A stretch of 34,485 nt of DNA from BM520 sp964594665 (GTDB lineage: Bacteria; Bacteroidota; Bacteroidia; Bacteroidales; BM520), in the NCBI GenBank assembly GCA_964594665.1, contig CAZQNY010000020.1:1-34485 (forward strand), given 5' to 3'. The notes under the pieces are model-generated. The model worked only from the letters and a program-made list of their open reading frames with translations. It ran no database searches and was not told the origin of the DNA. Each line of letters starts with the position of its first letter. Position 1 is the first letter of the stretch. Of this stretch, positions 25,467 to 33,644 are shown piece by piece. Position numbers and translations under genes: made by a program.

Positions 25467-26039
25467 TTATTTAACTCTATTTGGATTGTTTTTCAAAAAT
25501 TGATCCCAGGATCCTGCTTTTTTTGTTCCTTTTTTCTGGTTGTTATCCTGATTGGCATGACATACAGCCACGGCTAATGCATCGGTAATATCGAGTTTTT
25601 CAGGAAGATCTTTCATATTAAGTAACGCCATTACCATAGCCGCGACCTGTTCTTTCGAGCTTCGTCCTCTGCCTGTTACAGCTTGTTTTATTCTTAGTGG
25701 CTGATATTCGAATACGGGAACGGAACGTTTTATGGCGGCAATAATTGCAGCGCCCTGCGCACGGCCCAGCTTAAGCATGGCCTGAGCATCTACACCATAA
25801 AAGGGGCCTTCCACAGCCATTTCATCGGGGGTGTATTTTATTAAAATTCCTGTTATTTCATTATAGATAGTTTCAAGCTTCTGCCACGGATCGCTGATAC
25901 TGTTTAATTTGAGAACGCCCATATCTATCAGGGTAATCGTTTTCCCGTTTTTCTTTATAAGTCCCCAACCCATAAAACGGGTCCCGGGGTCAATCCCCAG
26001 AATAATTTTCTCGGGTTTTGGCGCTTTAGTCTTGTTCAT
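25467..26039 (-). CDS. ruvC: crossover junction endodeoxyribonuclease RuvC
   Basis: RuvC cuts Holliday junctions during homologous recombination, together with RuvAB. The 190-residue protein has the RNase H-like fold with the four acidic catalytic residues in place: D17 in GIDPGT, E77 in VEGPFYG, and D150 and D153 in LDITDALAVA. The GRGRSSKEQV loop is typical. It overlaps ispD by 14 bases, so the two are co-transcribed. The C-terminal tail is short and basic, which is usual. Confidence 0.97.
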   Translation of the reverse strand: MNKTKAPKPEKIILGIDPGTRFMGWGLIKKNGKTITLIDMGVLKLNSISDPWQKLETIYNEITGILIKYTPDEMAVEGPFYGVDAQAMLKLGRAQGAAIIAAIKRSVPVFEYQPLRIKQAVTGRGRSSKEQVAAMVMALLNMKDLPEKLDITDALAVAVCHANQDNNQKKGTKKAGSWDQFLKNNPNRVK

Positions 26040-26709
26040 GTCGCTTTTTTAAAATTGCTTCAGCAAAGAGGAAATCCTCCGGAAGGGTAACTTTAATGTT
26101 TTCCGGGTCACCATCAACTAAAGTAATATTTTTTCCTGTGCGCTCAACAACACTGGCATCGTCAGTAAATAGCGGGCAAAAAGCTTGGTGGTAAGCTGTT
26201 TTAATAATTTCTGAAGAGAAAACCTGTGGCGTTTGCACCATTTTTATGAGTGCACGGTCCAGTGGTTTGCTTGCCCCTGAGTTATCGGTAATACGGAGTG
26301 AATCTTTTGGTGCTACTACCGGAATTGCGGCTCCCGATTTTTCTGCTTCAGCAAATACTTTTTTTATGGTATTGGCAGTTATCAATGGTCTTGCTCCATC
26401 ATGAACGGCCACAATGCCCGTTGTCTGAATTGTATTAAGGCCGTTTTTTACCGAGTGAAAACGCTCATTACCGCCAACAACAACCGTATGTGCTATGGGA
26501 AACATGTTGGTTGCGCATAATTTTTTCCATAAATCAATGTGTGCTTCAGGGAGAACCACAACAATGTTTATGTCTTTAGCATAATTATAAAATGCCTGAA
26601 TGGTATGCATCAGCAAAGGTTTTCCATCCAGCAGGAGGAATTGTTTGGGCACCAGTTGTTTCATACGTTTGCCGGTGCCGCCGGCGACAATGATTACATG
26701 TTTTTGCAT
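26026..26709 (-). CDS. ispD: 2-C-methyl-D-erythritol 4-phosphate cytidylyltransferase
   Basis: IspD transfers CMP to methylerythritol phosphate in the MEP route to isoprenoids. The 227-residue protein shows the nucleotide-binding start AGGTGKRMKQLVPKQF, the VHDGARPL block and the late TDDASVVE motif. It indicates that the precursors for the nearby carotenoid operon come from the MEP pathway. It lies 38 bases downstream of queA and overlaps ruvC. Ribitol-phosphate cytidylyltransferases (TarI) are related, but the lack of cell-wall polyol genes makes IspD the better call. Confidence 0.93.
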   Translation of the reverse strand: MQKHVIIVAGGTGKRMKQLVPKQFLLLDGKPLLMHTIQAFYNYAKDINIVVVLPEAHIDLWKKLCATNMFPIAHTVVVGGNERFHSVKNGLNTIQTTGIVAVHDGARPLITANTIKKVFAEAEKSGAAIPVVAPKDSLRITDNSGASKPLDRALIKMVQTPQVFSSEIIKTAYHQAFCPLFTDDASVVERTGKNITLVDGDPENIKVTLPEDFLFAEAILKKRHEQD

Positions 26710-26747
26710 TTCTATACGAAATTACAAAATCTCTGTAATATGCATTA

Positions 26748-27803
26748 TTAAATAATTAGCATGGCATCGCCATAAGTGAAGAAACGATATTTTTCTTTTA
26801 CTGCTTCTTTATATGCTTTCATAACGAAATCATATCCGCCAAATGCTGAAACCATCATTAACATGGAGCTCATGGGGAGATGAAAATTGGTAATCATAGC
26901 ATCAGCAACCTGAAATTCGTACGGTGGAAAGATAAATTTGTTCGTCCAACCGTCGTAAGGTTTTAATTTCCCGGAAATGGTCGTTGCGCTTTCAATGGCT
27001 TTCATGGAGGTTGTGCCGATAGCGCATATTTTATGCTTTTCTTCCTTTGCCATATTGACTTTGGCGACCGTATTTTCTGCGATAAACATTTCTTCAGAGT
27101 CGGTTTTATGCTTTGAAAGGTCCTCAACATCAATTTCACGGAAGTTCCCCAGGCCCACATGGAGGGTAACTTCACCAAAACCAATGCCTTTAATTTCCAG
27201 TCTTTTCATCAACTCGCGGGAAAAGTGGAGCCCTGCAGTAGGAGCGGCAACCGCACCTTCATGCTTTGCATAAATGGTTTGATACCGTTCATCATCTTCA
27301 GGTTTTATGCCACGTATTTGCTGAATTTCATCAGGAATAGGCGTTTGTCCCAGGTTTGTGATCGTTTCCTTGAAGCTTTCATAGGGCCCATCGAAGAGAA
27401 AACGTAAAGTCCTCCCCCTGGAAGTTGTATTGTCAATAACTTCTGCTACCAGGGCATCATCTTCACCAAAATAGAGCTTATTACCAATACGAATCTTGCG
27501 TGCCGGGTCAACCAACACATCCCAAAGACGGGTTTCCCTGTTAAGCTCACGCAAAAGGAATACTTTTATCTTGGCACCGGTTTTTTCTTTTTCACCCTCC
27601 AGCAATGCAGGGAACACTTTTGTGTTGTTTAAGATAAAAATATCTCCATCATCAAAATAATCAAGGATATCTTTAAACGTCCTGTGTTCGATAGTCTGGG
27701 TGTCACGATGTAGTACCATTAGCCTGGATTCATCTCTGTGCTGTGGCGGGTCTGCGGCAATAAGTTCCTGAGGCAACGGATACCTGAACTGCGATAACTT
27801 CAT
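26748..27803 (-). CDS. queA: tRNA preQ1(34) S-adenosylmethionine ribosyltransferase-isomerase
   Basis: QueA moves the ribosyl part of S-adenosylmethionine to preQ1 in tRNA, forming epoxyqueuosine. The 351-residue protein has the family blocks DYPLP-like FRYPLPQELIAADPP at the start, AVAAPTAGLHFS, VTLHVGLGNF and MITNFHLPMSSMLMMVSAFGG. Length is normal. It has its own promoter upstream (27851-27881), so it is probably not read only from the truB operon. Confidence 0.97.
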   Translation of the reverse strand: MKLSQFRYPLPQELIAADPPQHRDESRLMVLHRDTQTIEHRTFKDILDYFDDGDIFILNNTKVFPALLEGEKEKTGAKIKVFLLRELNRETRLWDVLVDPARKIRIGNKLYFGEDDALVAEVIDNTTSRGRTLRFLFDGPYESFKETITNLGQTPIPDEIQQIRGIKPEDDERYQTIYAKHEGAVAAPTAGLHFSRELMKRLEIKGIGFGEVTLHVGLGNFREIDVEDLSKHKTDSEEMFIAENTVAKVNMAKEEKHKICAIGTTSMKAIESATTISGKLKPYDGWTNKFIFPPYEFQVADAMITNFHLPMSSMLMMVSAFGGYDFVMKAYKEAVKEKYRFFTYGDAMLII

Positions 27804-27850
27804 AGTATCAATTAGTTATATATATATTAAAACACGACAAAAAAGGGGTG

Positions 27851-27881
27851 CAAAGATAATACAATATTACCCTGAAAGCAA
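27851..27881 (-). promoter_or_regulatory. Bacteroidota-type promoter of queA
   Basis: On the minus strand TTG (27879-27881), 20 bases, then TATCTTTG (27851-27858) match the TTG-N19/20-TAnnTTTG consensus. The start is expected near 27844, leaving about 40 leader bases before queA. It lies in the 156-base gap after truB. Confidence 0.75.
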
Positions 27882-27959
27882 GTGTTTACACCCTTCAACT
27901 TCGTCACAATGAAAGCTTTTACGAAAAAAGAGGTGAAAAGATACATTTTTTGGTGAATA

Positions 27960-28697
27960 TTATCCCTCAGTATCAATACTGGAATCCTTTCCTGACAGAG
28001 CGACTTCCTTAAAGTCATCCAGTGTCATTGCTTCAGATAATGGGAATTCACCAATTCTTGTTCTTTGGAGGGAAGACATATAGGCACCACTTCCGAGGGC
28101 TTCACCAAAGTCGCGGGCCAACCCCCTGATATACGTTCCTTTACTGCAAACCACCCTGAACCAGACCACAGGAAAATGGATTTTGGTAATCTCAAATTCA
28201 AAAATCTCAATGTCACGGGGCTTAATCTCGACCATTTCACCGGTACCTTTTCTGGCATGTTTGTATAAACGTTTACCTTCAACGCGTACTGCCGAATATA
28301 TGGGGGGCAGCTGTTGCTGTTTTCCGACAAACGTCTTTGCGGCTGTATGTATCGCCTCTTCGGTAATATGCTCAACAGGGAAAGTATTGTCAATTTCCTG
28401 TTCCATGTCAAAGGAGGGTGTTGTGGCGCCGAGGGTAAACGTGCCGATATACTCTTTTTCCTGTGCCTGAAACTCTTCAATGCGCTTGGTGAACTTGCCG
28501 GTACAAAGAATTATCAATCCTGTTGCCAATGGATCCAGTGTCCCGGCATGGCCGATTTTTACTTTTTTGATACCAAAATTATGGCGAATGAATAGCCGAA
28601 TATTATTAATAACATCAAAGGATGTCCACGTATAAGGCTTATGGATCAGAAGAACCTCTCCTGTAGCAAAATCATAAGGTTGCTGTGCTTCTGTCAT
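27960..28697 (-). CDS. truB: tRNA pseudouridine(55) synthase
   Basis: TruB makes pseudouridine 55 in the T loop of tRNAs. The start at 28697 (MTEAQQPYDF) is chosen over the longer frame at 28802 because it gives the normal length of 245 residues and forms a one-base TAATG overlap with uppP; the extra 35 residues have no family match. The catalytic Asp is D55 in HAGTLDPLATG. Further blocks KEYIGTFTLG and CSKGTYIRGLARDFGE are typical. It belongs to the ftsX-DUF3098-uppP-truB run seen widely in Bacteroidota. Confidence 0.96.
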   Translation of the reverse strand: MTEAQQPYDFATGEVLLIHKPYTWTSFDVINNIRLFIRHNFGIKKVKIGHAGTLDPLATGLIILCTGKFTKRIEEFQAQEKEYIGTFTLGATTPSFDMEQEIDNTFPVEHITEEAIHTAAKTFVGKQQQLPPIYSAVRVEGKRLYKHARKGTGEMVEIKPRDIEIFEFEITKIHFPVVWFRVVCSKGTYIRGLARDFGEALGSGAYMSSLQRTRIGEFPLSEAMTLDDFKEVALSGKDSSIDTEG

Positions 28698-29488
28698 TAT
28701 ATAAATAGTTGTGAGATAATTGCAATAATACCTACTGCGGCACAATAGACAGCAAACCAAATAAGTTTGCCTTTTTTTACCAGCGTTAACATCCATGTAC
28801 ATGCCAGCAGGCCTGTGATAAAGGCTGCCAGCGAACCTACCAGCAATGGGGTTGTACCTACTGATGATGCAGCCATTTCGCCACTGAATATATCAAGAAT
28901 ATTTTCTCCGATTATGGGTAAAAGTACCATGAGAAATGAAAACTTCGCTACTTCCGATCTGTTGTTACCCAGCAATAAACCGGTGGAAATGGTTGCTCCG
29001 GAGCGGGAAATCCCCGGTAAAACTGCTATAGCCTGAGCAATACCAATGATAAATGCATTCCCATAAGTGATTTTTTTTGTTCGCTCTTTTGCAAAATATG
29101 TAAACGACAGCAGCGCGGCAGTGACAAGAAGCATAACACCCACAAGGATAACATTTCCATCAAAGAGTGCTTTTAATTCATCTTTTAAAAATACGCCAAC
29201 AATGCCAACAGGAATCATTGAAACAATGATTTTTACCACATATTGGGTCTCTTCATTGAGTCTGAATTTAAAAAGACCATTAAAAAGTTCAATAATTTCT
29301 TTCCGGAAGACAATTATTGTACTCAGAACCGTTGCGCCATGAACAGCAATGGAAAACATAAGGCTTTCCTCAGCTTCTATTCCAAGTAAAACCTTTCCAA
29401 TCTCCAGGTGGCCACTGCTGCTTACAGGTAAAAACTCTGTCAGTCCCTGAATAATTCCAAGGATAAGTGCTTCAATCCAACTCATCAA
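28697..29488 (-). CDS. uppP: undecaprenyl-diphosphatase UppP (BacA)
   Basis: UppP dephosphorylates undecaprenyl diphosphate so that the lipid carrier of peptidoglycan synthesis can be reused. The 263-residue membrane protein has the active-site blocks QGLTEFLPVSSSGH (the E/Q-xxx-E motif as Q14 and E18, with H27) and LPGISRSGATIST, plus about seven or eight membrane helices. Its stop overlaps the truB start by one base; the DUF3098 gene lies 15 bases upstream. It can give bacitracin tolerance. Confidence 0.97.
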   Translation of the reverse strand: MMSWIEALILGIIQGLTEFLPVSSSGHLEIGKVLLGIEAEESLMFSIAVHGATVLSTIIVFRKEIIELFNGLFKFRLNEETQYVVKIIVSMIPVGIVGVFLKDELKALFDGNVILVGVMLLVTAALLSFTYFAKERTKKITYGNAFIIGIAQAIAVLPGISRSGATISTGLLLGNNRSEVAKFSFLMVLLPIIGENILDIFSGEMAASSVGTTPLLVGSLAAFITGLLACTWMLTLVKKGKLIWFAVYCAAVGIIAIISQLFI

Positions 29489-29503
29489 TATTATGTATTT
29501 GGT

Positions 29504-29764
29504 TTAATCTTTGGGTTTATGCATGATAGCAACAATCTGAGTGATAAAACCACCAAGAATGAGAATGGGGGCAATCGTCAGTCTTCGTGCATTAAAAATA
29601 GATTCATTAAACACCTCCGGGTCATCAGATCCTCCACCAATCATTAGCAATAGGCCTAAGGCAATTAATGCCAAACCAATATACATTATCCGGTAGTTCT
29701 CTTTTCCAAAAGCAAATTTTGCCTTTTTTTCCGGTTTTTCCTGTATTTGTTGTTTTTTGTTCAT
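29504..29764 (-). CDS. DUF3098 small membrane protein
   Basis: This 86-residue protein has a basic N-terminus (KKQQIQEKPEKKAKFAFG) and two membrane helices (around YRIMYIGLALIALGLLLMI and APILILGGFITQIVAIM) joined by a short loop with GGGSDDPEVFNESIF. It fits the DUF3098 family, which is found in Bacteroidota between ftsX and uppP. It starts one base after ftsX ends. A role in division or wall synthesis is suggested only by this fixed gene order. Confidence 0.9.
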   Translation of the reverse strand: MNKKQQIQEKPEKKAKFAFGKENYRIMYIGLALIALGLLLMIGGGSDDPEVFNESIFNARRLTIAPILILGGFITQIVAIMHKPKD

Positions 29765-29765
29765 A

Positions 29766-30644
29766 TCAATAATAAAGTTTATCTTTTTTTGATCGCAAAT
29801 ATTTATTCACTGCCAGTAAAGTAGAAATTCCTGTTATTAGTAAACCAGTTATAAGCAAAACGGCAGCAAGCCAAAGTATTGTGCGTTCATTTCCGACAGC
29901 ATAAAGCTCAGGGAAACGATTATACATCTGTGTTAGCAATATGGCAATGAGCAATGTGCTTAAAAGTGTGGCTATGATACCCTGCACAATACTTGTACGG
30001 ATAAATGGCCAACGGATAAAGCGTCGTGTGGCTCCAATCAGATACATTGTACGAATTAAAAACCGCCGTGAGTAAATGGATAAACGAATTGTATTATGTA
30101 TTAAGACAATGGAAACGACTAACAGCAATGCAGAAAACCCAACTATTACCGTTGTTATTTTTCCGATATTGTCTTGTATCTTTCCGGCCAGTGACTTTTG
30201 GTATTTCACCTCTGAAACTATCGGGTCATCATTTAATTTCGTAACCATAAGAGCCAGGCTGTCAGGATGACTGTAATCGGCACTAACATACAGGTCAATG
30301 GTTGAGGGAATGGGGTTATATCCCAAAAAATCGATAAACTCTTCGCCGAGTTCATTCTGTAGATCCTGCGCTGCTTCCTCCCTGCTGATAAACCGGGATG
30401 ATTTTATAAAGGGTGTAGCTTCCAGTTGTTTCTGCCAGGCAAATACTTCACCGGTATCAGCCTCATCGTTAACAACAAGGGTGATCATGATATTTTCTTT
30501 AACATATCTGGCAATATTTCCGGCATGGATTACAAGAACACCCAATACACCCAAAAGAAAAAGTACCAAAGTGATGCTCACAATGGTTGTTAACCATGCC
30601 GAACGTAGTCGTCTCCGGTTGTATTTTTCTTCGTGCTGTGCCAT
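29766..30644 (-). CDS. ftsX: cell-division permease FtsX
   Basis: FtsX, with the ATPase FtsE, couples division to cell-wall hydrolase activation. The 292-residue protein has the expected form: a cytoplasmic N-terminus, a first helix (about 15-37), a large periplasmic domain with the KYQKSLAGKI block, and three C-terminal helices with SIYSRRFLIRTMYLIGATRRFIRWPF. No ftsE gene lies beside it, which is usual in Bacteroidota. It is the first gene of the run through truB. The start is divergent from the flavin-riboswitch locus. Confidence 0.95.
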   Translation of the reverse strand: MAQHEEKYNRRRLRSAWLTTIVSITLVLFLLGVLGVLVIHAGNIARYVKENIMITLVVNDEADTGEVFAWQKQLEATPFIKSSRFISREEAAQDLQNELGEEFIDFLGYNPIPSTIDLYVSADYSHPDSLALMVTKLNDDPIVSEVKYQKSLAGKIQDNIGKITTVIVGFSALLLVVSIVLIHNTIRLSIYSRRFLIRTMYLIGATRRFIRWPFIRTSIVQGIIATLLSTLLIAILLTQMYNRFPELYAVGNERTILWLAAVLLITGLLITGISTLLAVNKYLRSKKDKLYY

Positions 30645-30708
30645 GGATTCTTAAAGGTGCTAAATTAATACAATTTTCGGTTTTGCGAGAGGCGAATTGT
30701 TTTATCCC

Positions 30709-30738
30709 TTGTTCAAACAAAATCTCTTTTTACCTTTG
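30709..30738 (+). promoter_or_regulatory. promoter of the FMN riboswitch/TonB receptor transcript
   Basis: TTG (30709-30711), 19 bases, then TACCTTTG (30731-30738) match the Bacteroidota housekeeping promoter exactly. The start is expected near 30745, just at the first stem of the riboswitch. The 345-base space between ftsX and the receptor gene thus holds this promoter, the riboswitch and two hairpins. Confidence 0.85.
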
Positions 30739-30741
30739 CCA

Positions 30742-30862
30742 CGGTTTCTTCGAGTCAGGGTGAAAGTCCCTACCGGCGGTGAAAGTCCGCTAATCCCCTT
30801 GCGGGGACCTGTCCGGTGGAATTCCGGAACCGACCGTAAAGTCTGGATGGGAGAAGAGATCC
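30742..30862 (+). promoter_or_regulatory. FMN riboswitch (RFN element)
   Basis: The region carries the conserved core of the FMN aptamer in order: a TTCTTC closing arm, CAGGGTGAAAGTCCCTACC, GGCGGTGAAAGTCCGC, a CCCC-TTGC-GGGG variable stem, CCGGTGGAATTCCGG, AACCGACCGTAAAGTC and TGGATGGGAGAAG, whose end pairs with the start. Such RNAs bind flavin mononucleotide and usually switch off riboflavin synthesis or uptake genes. Here the only downstream gene is a TonB-dependent receptor. Terminator-like hairpins follow, so control is probably by early termination when FMN is high. Confidence 0.96.
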
Positions 30863-30900
30863 GAATACCAGAATACCGGTATTCCTGCGTGGTATTTTTA
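30863..30900 (+). terminator. riboswitch expression platform, first terminator-like hairpin
   Basis: The sequence has GAATACC twice (30863-30869, 30871-30877) and GGTATTC or GGTATTT twice (30878-30884, 30891-30897), then a T run. The outer copies can form a stem over an inner hairpin, ending in T residues like a Rho-independent terminator. Alternative pairings among the four arms could give the anti-terminator state. Confidence 0.65.
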
Positions 30901-30921
30901 TATGCCACATCTCCCTTTACG

Positions 30922-30943
30922 CCTCGAAGTCCTTCGGGGTTTT
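30922..30943 (+). terminator. second terminator-like hairpin in the receptor leader
   Basis: CCTCGAAG (30922-30929) pairs with CTTCGGGG (30932-30939) with one G-T pair (closing pairs open to give a four-base loop), followed by TTTTATTAT. It stands 47 bases before the receptor ATG. Two hairpins in a row would tighten termination when the riboswitch is bound. Confidence 0.6.
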
Positions 30944-30989
30944 ATTATGCCCCGGAGTAACGGTTTTAACAATTTTTAACCAGGGCGTG

Positions 30990-33551
30990 ATGCAAAAAAC
31001 AACACAAATCATGATGACACTGCTCTTTGCAGCAGTGGGAACGCTGGCTTATGGCCAACAGAGCATTACAGGACGTATTGCCGACAAACACAATGAGACA
31101 TCCCTTCCCGGGGTTCATGTTATTTATCAAAGTAATAACACGGGTACTGTCACCGGAAATAATGGTGATTTTACCTTGCCGTATCCTGGAGGCCCGGATA
31201 CGCTGGTGTGTTCTTTTACAGGGTATGAATCGCTGAAGGTTGCAGTTCGGCCCGGAATGGAAGCATTGAATCTGTTTATGCAGGAATCAAGCATCGGCCT
31301 CTCGGGGGTACAGGTAATTGCTTCTACAGGTCAGGAGACCGACAAGGCATTCTCCATGAACCGTATCGAAGCTTCTGCAATACAGGATCGTCTTGGCGAC
31401 AGAACCTTCCCCGAGGCCATGGCTGCTGTTCCGGGCGTTTATGCAGCCCGGACCGGCGGAGGTGCCGGAGATTCCGAACTCAATATCAGAGGCTTTAAGC
31501 AGGATAATGTCGCACTGCTGCTCAATGGTATTCCCATCTCCAGTGTCGAAAATGGCCTCGTTTACTGGAATAACTGGCTCGGCCTCGCCGATGTAACCCA
31601 GTCCATGCAGGTGCAAAAGGGAATCTGCTCCTCATCCTTTGGTGTGAATGCCATTGGTGGGGCGGTGAATATTATTACCAATGGCCCCGAAGCAAAGAAG
31701 GGCGGCGCGGTAAGTACTTCTTTTACCTCTTACGGAAATAAAAAAACAACCTTCGCATGGAATACCGGGAAAATGGAAAACGGATACGCTGTATCACTTA
31801 TGGGATCAGCCTTTGGCGGTGATGGCTATGTGGATGAAACCTACTCCTCAGGGTATGGTTACTTTCTGTCAGTTTCCAAAAACCTCAACAAAAAACACTT
31901 GCTCGTTTTCACAGCAATGGGAAATCCGGAGCGTCACGGGCAACGTAATGTACGTCTGACACTCGACGAGATGGAGCAGTATGGAAATACTTACAATAAA
32001 GAGTGGGGTAGTTACAATGGTCAGATAAACAACACCTCAGAAAATTTTTACCATAAACCCTATCTTACTCTCAACCACTACTGGAATATCTCAGAAAAGA
32101 CTTTCCTTGCCACTTCGGCATACTTTAGCCCGGGAAAAGGTGGCGGAAAATGGTCGGAGAGCTATGGAACCTGGTCTTCTATCACCGACTTCACCAATGG
32201 CAGCGGTCAGATCGACTGGCAGGCGGTGTACGACAATAACATGAATCACGGTGAGAGTTACACTACCCCGGATGGTGAGGTGGTTGAAAACTACACCCAA
32301 ATTGCACAGACCGTTTTTCATGCTGATCATATCTGGACCGGAATCCTCTCCACAATGGATTATAAGGTTAATGAGAATCTCTCTTTCAAAAGCGGTGTGC
32401 ATTACCGTTATTTTAAATCTTCGCTGTACGAAACGGTTGCAGATTTGCTGGGTGGCGAGGTCTTTATCGATGACTATGCGTGGTCGCTGCGAGGTGTTGA
32501 TGGACGTAATGTTTTAAAACATGTCGGCGATACCATCAAGGTTAACAATGGCGCTCTCATCCATTTTGCCAACGCCTATGCGCAGGCTTCCTATCATCAT
32601 AATGGCTTTAATGCATTCCTTTCGGGATCTGTAAACGGCAATCTGTACCAGCGCTATGACCATTACAACTACAGACCTGAGAATCTGTGGAGTGAGCAGG
32701 TAATGCTATTTGGCTATGATGTGCGGTTTGGTCTGAATAAAGCTTTCGCAGATGGCCATAATGTCTATTTCAATGGTGGGGTTTTTAACAGAGCGCCTTA
32801 CTTCAAGTATGTTTTCGGAAACTATACCAATCAGGTTTCACAGGGCCTGAGCAACGAAGATATCTACACCGTTGAAGGTGGTTATACTTATGGCAAAGGC
32901 AATTTCACCGGTCGCGTGAATGCCTATTACACCATCTGGAATGACCGGTCCTTTCTGGCAAACGAGTACAATCAGTTTTTGGATCCGGTGCTGATTAAGG
33001 GTCTTAATGCACAACACAGTGGCGTAGAAGTCGGAGCAAGCTATATCCTTCCGGGAAAGGTGCGCGCAGGGGTTTATGCCGGCTTTGGCGAGTGGATCTG
33101 GACCAACGACGTAGAGGCTGAGGTGTATAATAACGAACATGTTGTTGTGGATACTATCAGCGTGTACACTGAAGGGCTCTATGTTGGTGATGCGCCTATG
33201 ACACAGGTAGGTGGCTTTGCTGAGGTGGCGCTGTTTGATTTCCTGACGCTGCGTGGTGAGGTGACGCATTATGATCGTATCTATGCCGGTTTCGATCCCG
33301 TTTCACGCAGCAATCCCGACGACCGCAGCCAGGCGTGGGAAATACCATCCTATACGTTGGCTGATCTGCACCTTTCAGGTAACATTTCCATTTTCAGCCA
33401 GCCGGCAACTTTCAACCTCTCCGTCCTGAACCTCTTCAACACGGACTATTTGTTACGCGGTGTTGATGGCATCGATCATACAGCCGATACTTTTACAGGC
33501 TTTGCCGGATTTGGCAGAACGGTTTCGGTTGGACTGAGGGTGGAATTATAA
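30990..33551 (+). CDS. TonB-dependent outer-membrane receptor under FMN-riboswitch control
   Basis: The 853-residue protein (ATG at 30990; a GTG one codon earlier is possible) has a signal peptide ending near LAYGQQ, a CarboxypepD_reg-like domain (about 25-100), a plug domain (about 110-225, with VPGVYAARTGG, LNIRGF and GGAVNIIT) and a 22-strand-type barrel ending in GRTVSVGLRVEL. It imports a ligand through the outer membrane using TonB energy. No SusD gene is next to it and it is shorter than SusC, so a glycan role is unlikely. The FMN riboswitch upstream suggests riboflavin, FMN or another flavin as substrate; this is inference from control, not from the barrel sequence. Confidence 0.93.
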   Translation: MQKTTQIMMTLLFAAVGTLAYGQQSITGRIADKHNETSLPGVHVIYQSNNTGTVTGNNGDFTLPYPGGPDTLVCSFTGYESLKVAVRPGMEALNLFMQESSIGLSGVQVIASTGQETDKAFSMNRIEASAIQDRLGDRTFPEAMAAVPGVYAARTGGGAGDSELNIRGFKQDNVALLLNGIPISSVENGLVYWNNWLGLADVTQSMQVQKGICSSSFGVNAIGGAVNIITNGPEAKKGGAVSTSFTSYGNKKTTFAWNTGKMENGYAVSLMGSAFGGDGYVDETYSSGYGYFLSVSKNLNKKHLLVFTAMGNPERHGQRNVRLTLDEMEQYGNTYNKEWGSYNGQINNTSENFYHKPYLTLNHYWNISEKTFLATSAYFSPGKGGGKWSESYGTWSSITDFTNGSGQIDWQAVYDNNMNHGESYTTPDGEVVENYTQIAQTVFHADHIWTGILSTMDYKVNENLSFKSGVHYRYFKSSLYETVADLLGGEVFIDDYAWSLRGVDGRNVLKHVGDTIKVNNGALIHFANAYAQASYHHNGFNAFLSGSVNGNLYQRYDHYNYRPENLWSEQVMLFGYDVRFGLNKAFADGHNVYFNGGVFNRAPYFKYVFGNYTNQVSQGLSNEDIYTVEGGYTYGKGNFTGRVNAYYTIWNDRSFLANEYNQFLDPVLIKGLNAQHSGVEVGASYILPGKVRAGVYAGFGEWIWTNDVEAEVYNNEHVVVDTISVYTEGLYVGDAPMTQVGGFAEVALFDFLTLRGEVTHYDRIYAGFDPVSRSNPDDRSQAWEIPSYTLADLHLSGNISIFSQPATFNLSVLNLFNTDYLLRGVDGIDHTADTFTGFAGFGRTVSVGLRVEL

Positions 33552-33574
33552 TCTACACATAATCAGACCCTCAG

Positions 33575-33607
33575 AGACCCGTCATGTTTCCAAAACCTGA
33601 CGGGTCT
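33575..33607. terminator. bidirectional terminator between the receptor and the right-end gene
   Basis: Perfect ten-base arms AGACCCGTCA (33575-33584) and TGACGGGTCT (33598-33607) enclose a 13-base loop, 24 bases after the receptor stop and 37 before the end of the convergent gene. There is no long T run on either side, so efficiency is uncertain. Confidence 0.7.
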
Positions 33608-33644
33608 TGTGGCTCAATGATTTCTTAACCAATTATGATCTAAA

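Noticed and set aside
28698..28802. N-terminal extension of TruB
   Set aside because: The 35 extra residues overlap uppP, have no family match, and the ATG at 28697 gives the normal TruB length with a TAATG junction.
30697..30960. An 87-codon plus-strand open frame over the riboswitch
   Set aside because: It coincides with the promoter and the conserved FMN aptamer; structure, not coding, explains the sequence.
30990..33551. SusC-type glycan importer as the identity of the TonB receptor
   Set aside because: No SusD partner or glycosidase is adjacent on the same strand, the length is below that of typical SusC proteins, and the FMN riboswitch points to a vitamin-type ligand.
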